Below, piece by piece: positions 18,597 through 64,000 of a stretch of 64,000 nucleotides of DNA. This DNA comes from Mesostigma viride (Eukaryota > Streptophyta > Mesostigmatophyceae > Mesostigmatales > Mesostigmataceae): NCBI GenBank assembly GCA_009746045.1, contig RPFO01000076.1:2307086-2371085 (forward strand), read 5' to 3'. Positions within the stretch are counted from its first letter, which is position 1, and each line of letters begins with the position of its first letter. Both the position numbers and the translations under genes were made by a program. The notes under the pieces are model-generated. The model was given only the letters and a program-made list of their open reading frames with translations, ran no database searches and was not told the DNA's origin.

Positions 18597-18681
18597 TGTT
18601 ACGAAGACAATAATGTCCCGGTAGGAGCCTAAACGTAAACCTAGGGACAACCGAGGCAAAAGACCTAATTTACGTCCGTAA
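18597..18681 (-). CDS. Pol linker of the outer element, split from RT by the Gypsy insertion
   Basis: On the minus strand the frame YGRKLGLLPRLSLGLRLGSYR then DIIVFVTV runs to the insertion site and would continue into the protease-RT reading frame if the insert were removed. It overlaps the integrase end (stop at 18682) in a different frame, so integrase and the protease-RT frame are not simply fused. Confidence 0.55.
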
Positions 18682-19364
18682 CTACAACGAATTGTTACGC
18701 GACGTAACAGGTACCCTATACACCCGATCATTCCATTCTATGTCTATGACCCGCAGCGGCCAGTCTAACTTTGTGATGGCCCCAGGCCCCTGCATGGTGC
18801 CCCGTTTGCCGCTGGGCGAGCTCTCCTTGTGGAACATGACCAACTGCCCGACCTCAAAAGCGCTAGACAAATCAGGCAGCGTGGCATCCTTGAGCCGCAG
18901 CTTGGCGGCGGTATCCTGTAGATGCTGTTGGTATGCCTCTACTACCTCGGGTGAGTAGGTGCCCGCTGACAGCCCCCGAGGCGTGACCAGCCCAAAGCCC
19001 TTGACATCGAGCACGTGCCTATGGTTGCACACATGCATGAGCTCCTTGCACCACGCCGTCTTGACCGCGTAGGACTTGCCATGTGGGTTATCCTGTCGCT
19101 TGGCTGCCACAGTCTTGACATAGCTTACAGTGCGATCTATCATGCCCATATTGCCGTGATCCTCACGCCCCACGATGACCACGGCCTCCATCCCCGGCAA
19201 ACCTTGCACACAGCGGAACTGCTGGTCTAGCATGAGCTCCACTACGGGATGAAAGAAAGCCAGGCTGATCTTGATAGCCCTGTGCAGGTCAGCCTCAAAC
19301 ATGTGGGGCAGCGGCTCAATGTAGGTGACCTTGCTGAACCTATCCTTGACTATGAAATAGGTGT
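18682..19364 (-). pseudogene. Integrase core of the outer Copia-like element
   Basis: Continues directly from the HHCC zinc-binding region after a frame change at the G6 run 19365-19370. The start GDTYFIVKDRFSKVTYIEPL matches the Copia integrase core (..YF.T.IDDFSR..W..), and a later stretch HGNMGMIDRTVSYVK fits the N...RT helix that normally carries the catalytic Glu. The usual D-D-E set is not obvious, so the domain may be decayed or very divergent. The C-terminal part contains a small beta-barrel-like segment (VGQLVMFHKE...ITKLDWPLRVIDI). The frame ends at 18682. Confidence 0.65.
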
Positions 19365-21272
19365 CCCCCCTTCCATGTGCATGACATCCCCCACAAGGTA
19401 CCCTCGCTCCAAGGGTGGAGTCTTGGCATGCCGCCTACGCGACTTCTTCCTGATCTTGATGCAGGCAGGACACTGAGCACGCACATGCTTCAGCTCGTTG
19501 TATAAAGGTGCCCCCAACATGTGTGCCCCCTCTACCTCGGCTTGGGCCTCATGCCCGTATGCACGGTGCATCTGGTATGCTAACAGTTTCAGGGTGACAG
19601 CCTGAGGTGCAGTGGCATTGTCAGGATTCTCAACAGGGGGGGTGACTACTGGGGTAGTGACATTGGCTAACTGGGCAGCTTCAGAGGCTGCACGAAAGGC
19701 CGCCCGTGTGAGCACCTTGCCAATGTGAAGATCCACACTAGGGTGGTGTGTACCGAGAACATCTGCCCGCCCAGCATTCTCCTGCACTGTCACAACATTC
19801 CTCATAGGCCCAACCGCCCCAGTATCTAGCTGGGGTGCTGCAGTAGTGCTTGGTTGCTCGGCGTTGTACACACCCGACCTAGAAGACACCACATTGCTTA
19901 GGTCACGCATTGTAGACCCGTGCTCAGGAAGCACGTGATCCTGGCGCGACAGAGCCAGAGCAGCATCAACGGATTGCGTGAGCACATCACGGAATGAGAC
20001 AGAGGATGCAGTCACGTTGCTTTTAGGAACGACGTCAGGCTCTGCGACGGCCCGGTTCAGCGTGACGCATTGAGCAAAAGAAGGGGTATCGAGCGTGCTC
20101 TCACCTGACTTTCGTGCTGCCCGTCGCTCTGCCCACTCCTCGCGTGTGCCGTGGACGACGATGCGCTTGGCCTTGCACGCCTCCACGCTGTGACCACGCA
20201 GAACGTCGTGGCACTTGCGGCAAAGGTTGTCCTCGAGCTCCAGGTCCGGGCGAACTCGGCAGTCATCCCGGACATGGCGACGTCCGAAGCAGCGCTCACA
20301 GCGTTGCTTGCGGTCAGTAGACGCCCCCTGCTGCCGCTTGGCCGGGGGATTATCACCCTGCTTGGCGTCGCCACCATGCCCGCGCTTGCGCCCTCGCTGG
20401 CCCCCGTTGTTGCCGTGGCCGACGACCTTTTTCAGGATGGCCGTAAGCTCCGACCGCGTAATTGGAGCCTCTGCGCCTGAAGAAGAAGACGCGCCGGTAT
20501 CCACCTTGTGCAGGGATGGCAGAGCGGCCGAGGCAGTCGGCTTGGACTGCGCACTCTTGAAGCATGAGATCAAATACAGCATGCCCTCGTCGAAACTGAC
20601 GGCACTCTTCTTTTTGAGTTCCGTCGCTATGGTCAGATGCACATCCGACGAGAGGTCGCATTTCTTGAGAAATCGATTGCACAGGAAAATGGGCTTGAGA
20701 GTATCTAGCAGCTTGTGCTTGTGCACGAAGACCTGGAAATCACGTGCAGCCCCGGGCAAATTTGCCTTATTAACTGCATAGCCCTCGAAGTCATTGAAGG
20801 CTTGCTCGTCGGCCTCTTCCTTAGACCGCGACAAGTGGGCATCTAGACCGTTGTAAAAAACTTCCCAGGTTTGTTTGTTGTCGTCCGCAATGCGAACTAG
20901 ATTGGCAATGTTTGGGTGCTTGGTTGTACTGCAGAATACTGCACGGAACTTGCCAATCAGCTCCGAATCTTTGTCTGCGCGTCCATCGCGCAGACGTTTA
21001 AGAGCAGCCAGAAAATCTGCTGCGTCGTCCGCCGTATAGTCGGCAGGTAGATCAGCGGGCACCTCCGTTTGCTTCAGAGGGCCGCGATTCAGTGCATCGT
21101 CAGCAGCAAGCATCAAATGCTTGAACTGCTTGGCCAGTTCAGGTTGCGCAACGAGGGTTTGCATCAACCTCGTGGCCTCGTCCGCACTAAAGCGTGGCAG
21201 GACGGTCCCTGCGGCCTCGCCACTTGGCGTATCTGTGTGTTCGCCCGTGCGGCTCCGTGTACCGGAAGCCAT
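19350..21272 (-). CDS. gag: Gag plus integrase zinc-binding region (outer element)
   Basis: 640 codons starting at ATG 21272, only 19 bases inside the 5' LTR edge. Residues about 70-250 form a UBN2-like Copia capsid region. Two zinc knuckles follow: CERCFGRRHVRDDC (325-338) and CRKCHDVLRGHSVEAC (350-365, with six residues before His). Residues about 545-620 are the GAG-pre-integrase domain (HRAYGH ... CPACIK). The frame ends ten codons after MHMEGG because of a 6-G run; one frame over, the integrase core continues without a gap. No retropepsin motif lies between the zinc knuckles and the integrase, where Copia elements normally have one. Confidence 0.85.
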   Translation of the reverse strand: MASGTRSRTGEHTDTPSGEAAGTVLPRFSADEATRLMQTLVAQPELAKQFKHLMLAADDALNRGPLKQTEVPADLPADYTADDAADFLAALKRLRDGRADKDSELIGKFRAVFCSTTKHPNIANLVRIADDNKQTWEVFYNGLDAHLSRSKEEADEQAFNDFEGYAVNKANLPGAARDFQVFVHKHKLLDTLKPIFLCNRFLKKCDLSSDVHLTIATELKKKSAVSFDEGMLYLISCFKSAQSKPTASAALPSLHKVDTGASSSSGAEAPITRSELTAILKKVVGHGNNGGQRGRKRGHGGDAKQGDNPPAKRQQGASTDRKQRCERCFGRRHVRDDCRVRPDLELEDNLCRKCHDVLRGHSVEACKAKRIVVHGTREEWAERRAARKSGESTLDTPSFAQCVTLNRAVAEPDVVPKSNVTASSVSFRDVLTQSVDAALALSRQDHVLPEHGSTMRDLSNVVSSRSGVYNAEQPSTTAAPQLDTGAVGPMRNVVTVQENAGRADVLGTHHPSVDLHIGKVLTRAAFRAASEAAQLANVTTPVVTPPVENPDNATAPQAVTLKLLAYQMHRAYGHEAQAEVEGAHMLGAPLYNELKHVRAQCPACIKIRKKSRRRHAKTPPLERGYLVGDVMHMEGGTPIS

Positions 21273-21291
21273 CGGGATTTTTATGAATACA

Positions 21292-21638
21292 AGTTAAAGC
21301 CCCCGACCAGCTGAGCTATGGCGGTCGGTCACGTTGAGCTTGGGATAAGGTGAACACAGAGAACTGCTGTCGGAGCTGGCCAACCACTGGTTTATGTCTT
21401 AGCCAGCAAAGCCTATCCGGTTAGCCGTAACCGTTGGACAAGCTAGCTGTCCGTACCGACCCGGATAAGGCCCCGGACTGGGGCCTAGGTGGCGCCGGCC
21501 CTAGGCGCCGCCCTTAGACCGGTCGACCGCATCGGACCGCCGGATTATAGCCGGCGGCTTAGCGGACGCTAGCGGAAGGCGTGCGGACGGACATGGGGAA
21601 CTTAGAGCCAGATCCTAGGGCTCTAGAGTTACTCAACG
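21292..21638 (-). repeat. 5' LTR of the outer Copia-like element
   Basis: 347 bp, same sequence as 7978-8324 apart from rare changes. The sequence just inside (TGTATTCATAAAAATCC on the minus strand) does not match the standard Copia initiator-tRNA primer site, so the primer is unknown. Confidence 0.85.
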
Positions 21639-21643
21639 ATCCT

Positions 21644-22055
21644 TGCTGCCTTTATGCCAAGCAGTGCCACTAGGTCCGCACCAGCTGGCTGATCCACTCT
21701 TGTGGCCCCAATTCACCCGTCACTAAGTTACGGCCTGAAGTTCATTGTAGTGTGCCGAACTACGGGTCGAACATAGGGCTGATCCGGCCACTGTCCATGT
21801 CCTTGGCAACAATCTTTGCACTATGCCTCGGACATACATCTATCGATATATCTCACAATATCGCCAGTATTACCTCTAGATATCAGTCGCCGACACACAC
21901 ATAGCCACGTGTATGTCCGAAGGTGCTGACTTCGAATCACTCTAGGCGACATTTGACGATACTATAGCTACTCTTTTGCTCGTATCTTTTTACCTATTTA
22001 TCCTTTTGCCAAACTTCCGAGTGCTCGCTAGGCTCGACCCTAGTCGGCACGCTAC
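21644..22055. other. Unassigned AT-balanced spacer
   Basis: No gene, repeat or structural signal recognised. It lies between the right target duplication of the Copia-like element and the LTR-like repeat at 22056. Confidence 0.4.
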
Positions 22056-23724
22056 ATCTGAACGGCTAGTATTGAATAGTGCGTAGGTTGTTCTTTTCAG
22101 GGGCACTGCACCTCACGCCCCGTTCCGCCCGGGTATAATCACCCCAAGCGCGGAACGCACATTTTTATTTAAGTCATTTTCCAACCATGCACTATACTGC
22201 ATCTACTAATCACAAAAGCTCTAGCTAGCCAAAAAGCTACGAGAAAACGCTACGACCTATAAACCGCTCAATCAGCGGCCTCTTGTTCCCGCATTCACGT
22301 ATAGAAGAAACTCTGTTCAAAGAACCCCGATTCATGTCCCGCGTAGCTCCCACAAAAACCAGCATCTTCATTAAAACGATAAAGTGGAAGCAGAGATGGG
22401 ACACTATTGGCACGCCCGGAGGCACGCCGTTCAAGGCCCTTCATGAAGTACGTTGCCCAATCACCCCCGCCCTGGCTTTCCCTTGAAGCCGCACTCCACC
22501 TTGCTCGTGGTCACAAGTGACCGCCCTGCCGCAAAACGGGAGCCCCCCCACATCGGGAGGCGTGTGCCCGGCGGCTGTGGATGCATGGCCAGGCCCAAAA
22601 AGGCCCAGCGCATTTGCACTGCGATTGCGCACGGCCAGCCTAATGTATCATGACCCCTCTCGGGGCCCCGGGTCGGTACCGCTATGGCCGTCTCCCCATA
22701 GACCCGGGGTGCTTCGAGAAGAAACGTGGACCTAGCCCAGGCCCCGCAAGCCCGGATGCCCGAGGCCACAGCCCCAGGCACCTGGCTGAACGAGAGTCCG
22801 TTCAGCCAAGACCGCACCCCCCCCCGAGGTTTCTATGTGTGGGGAAAAAATTTCTAGCTTAGGCGCTTTACCCATCGCCGTCACCAGCCCCAACTCCCCT
22901 CCCCTCGGCAGAGGGCAGTTGCAAAGTTTGCTGGCCAGCAGCAATAATTCCGAAGAAAAAGCCGCAGGCCGTGGACCGAAACACGGGTCGCCAGTGCCAG
23001 CCATCCGGCTCCAACCCGGGGTGCAAGCATCACCAGGTACGGAGCACCAGCTAGTGCACTGGGCCGACCGAGCGACAAGTGAGCACCTGTCATGGCACCC
23101 GGCCCACCAAAGACCCCAAGCTGGGGAAAAGGTGCGGACCGGAAGTAAGCATTTTCTTTTCTTTTTGTTAACCGGGCGAGGAACTACGCCTGGCCCCTTA
23201 ACAACTGGAAGTCTCACCACCGGCCAAGTGGCCGGTGCAACCAGTGCTTTTGGGATTTTGCTCCGCAGCCCCCATAGCTGCGGTTGCCGCCGCAACGACA
23301 ACGAGCAAAGAAAGAGGCCGACAAAACCAGCCTGACTGAGCGGCTTTTAGTCGCAAAACCTCCCTTATCCCTAGCTAACTGACGTCATTAAACCCTTATG
23401 TTCAGTGATGCTAGTAAAACGCTAACTGTACAGACCGGGGGTAGAATATCCCGAATCTGAATGGCTAGTATTAAATAATGCGTAGGTTGTTCTTTTCAGG
23501 GGCATGCACCTCACGCCCCGTTCCGCCCGGGTATAATCACCCCAAGCGCGGAACGCACATTTTTATTTAAGTCATTTTCCAACCATGCACTATACTGCAT
23601 CTACTAATCACAAAAGCTCTAGCCAAAAAGCTACGAGAAAACACTACGACCTATAAACCGCTCAATCAGCGGCCTCTTGTTCCCGCATTCACGTATAGAA
23701 GAAACTCTGTTCAAAGAACCCCGA
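22056..23724. mobile_element. LTR-like direct-repeat unit with GC-rich cargo
   Basis: Near-identical direct repeats at 22056-22330 and 23455-23724 (ATCTGAA.GGCTAGTATT...AAAGAACCCCGA) enclose about 1.12 kb. The inner edges (22334-22458, 23305-23454) match the repeat at 7364-7690, and the middle (22459-23304) is GC-rich and absent from that copy. No gag or pol is present and the ends are not TG...CA, so it may be a small non-autonomous LTR element (TRIM/LARD type) or a tandem segmental duplication. Confidence 0.5.
22459..23304. other. GC-rich 0.85-kb block of unknown origin
   Basis: Long open frames exist on both strands (for example minus 22732-23301, 189 codons), but they are Pro/Gly/Ala/Arg-rich without any recognisable motif, as expected of GC-rich sequence. 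I do not call a gene. Confidence 0.4.
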
Positions 23725-24206
23725 GACAGTGTGCCAGGTGAGCTGCGGTGTGCCATGCTATATGGTGCCCGATCCATTCCATTCCACATCCATTCCATCC
23801 CATGTTCCCCTCCCACTGAGGACTTATGCTCACGTGACGCAGTCACGTGTCTATTAATTAATTAATTAATGGTGCCCGACCGCTTCAAGGAAAAATGACA
23901 TCTTCCTCTTATTGATTGATGACAAGGATTTAAATCTCGAGAATACATCTTTGGGATCGCTCCAGGATCGGCTGGCTTGAGATGAAATTGAATTTCTTAG
24001 CGCAAAGACAACCTGTCACAAACTGAACCGGTACGAGGCTAATATTCAGGCGCTCGGGCGTAGCCCTGCAACAAATCCTAAGCAACAAATGCTAAGCTTT
24101 CCGCACGGCTGAGAGCGTGTGGAAGCCACTCTAAAGCTGTTAGATAACATAATAGTGCCTAACCATTTGACAGATATACCAACTTTTTTTGGAAACGCGG
24201 AGCGCC
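23725..24206. other. 3' flank of the carboxylase gene
   Basis: Contains the inverted copy (about 23788-23846) of the repeat at 2555-2612, followed by (TTAA)n at about 23857-23872. No gene recognised. The carboxylase transcript's end should fall in this interval; I cannot identify a convincing poly(A) signal. Confidence 0.5.
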
Positions 24207-63529
<39,323 letters not shown>

Positions 63530-64000
63530 CTGCCGCGAGGGGAGGAAGGGGCAAGGGGCAAGCAGCAGGGGGCAAAGGGCATGGGGCAGAGGGCATATGG
63601 ACAAGATGCAGAGGGGTGCGGGGAAGTGTGGGAGACGACAAAAGGGTAAAGAAAGGGAACTAATAAGAATGTGACTTAACATATGCCCTGTCAGGCAAAC
63701 CACAGAGCAGGGAGGCCAAATAAGGGAGGACAAGGGAAGCATGTAATACAGGGCAGCCAACGCGGTCTAGGGTGGGTTAACTACAAAGAAGCGTTAGGAG
63801 AAAGGGGCCACTAATTAAACGAATCTAGCAGCATGACCCTGACGTTCGCAAATGAGAAAGGTAACAAGAAGAAAAGGGTGAAGTCTAGGGAAAAGTGGCA
63901 ACAGGAATGAAGTTAATGATTGGAATAAAATAGTGCTAGCGTAATCACCGAGACTTATGACAAGCTGCAATGGCCAGCAGCAGCAAGTCATCGCCCACAG
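63530..64000 (-). other. Intron upstream of ACC exon 1 (partial)
   Basis: Purine-rich on the plus strand; no coding match to biotin carboxylase seen, so the next upstream exon is outside the window. Confidence 0.6.

Larger units (their letters stand above)
7978..21638 (-). mobile_element. Outer Copia-like LTR retrotransposon (contains nested elements)
   Basis: Two 347-bp direct repeats (7978-8324 and 21292-21638) enclose gag/integrase and protease/RT/RNase H coding regions on the minus strand and are flanked by ATCCT at 7973-7977 and 21639-21643. Without the inner Gypsy element (11218-18592 plus one GTAC) it would be about 6.3 kb, a normal Copia size. The LTR ends are AGTT...AACT rather than TG...CA; the last base differs in one copy (G at 21638), so the exact ends rest on the equal lengths and the target duplication. 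Coding is broken by a frameshift in a G6 run (19365-19370) and by the insertion. Confidence 0.88.

Noticed and set aside
22732..23301. 189-codon minus-strand frame in the GC-rich cargo
   Set aside because: Low-complexity GC-rich composition with equally long frames on the other strand; no motif.

Overview
The window is eukaryotic nuclear DNA, most likely from an alga; I favour the green lineage but cannot prove it. The evidence is one very large, intron-rich gene for the eukaryotic multidomain (homomeric) acetyl-CoA carboxylase, LTR retrotransposons of both the Copia and Gypsy superfamilies, a LINE remnant, a TTAA-flanked DNA element, and short CCCTAAA (plant/algal telomere-type) tracts. I see no bacterial operons, rRNA, convincing tRNA genes or CRISPR arrays.

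Layout. Positions 1-7.97 kb form a repeat-rich zone. It holds a frameshifted cysteine-rich pseudogene (minus, 548-1991), an array of PstI-centred palindromes (2124-2392), a decayed LINE tail (minus, 2624-3359), and a clean, young, gag-only LTR element with a 5-bp target duplication (3404-6608) inserted into one copy of a twice-present 200-bp repeat. Positions 7978-21638 are a nest: an outer Copia-like element (minus, 347-bp LTRs, flanks ATCCT) carries an inner Gypsy element (minus, 11218-18592, flanks GTAC), whose gag region contains a further 1.7-kb insertion bounded by a 21-bp direct repeat. Positions 22056-23724 hold an LTR-like direct-repeat unit with GC-rich cargo.

From 24207 to the right edge the minus strand is one gene, acetyl-CoA carboxylase. 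I could place 40 exons (e1-e40 in transcript order, 7,185 nt, about 2,394 codons). All exon-exon phases match, all introns are GT-AG except one GC-AG, and the domain order is biotin carboxylase (incomplete, N-terminus beyond 64,000), biotin carrier (EVMKM site at 55514-55516), central domain, then carboxyltransferase. The protein carboxylates acetyl-CoA to malonyl-CoA for fatty-acid synthesis and elongation. Its introns (213-3,327 bp) carry (GGGT)n arrays on the sense strand, a TTAA/TIR element, a MITE-like hairpin and, repeatedly, short diverged copies of the neighbouring exon's edge together with its splice site.

The most unusual points are the recurrent exon-edge/splice-site duplications inside the carboxylase introns; the Copia-like element in which a protease-like domain (active site DTQ) lies after the integrase region and before RT; and a small ORF in the Gypsy element with an RNase H1 hybrid-binding/viroplasmin-type domain.
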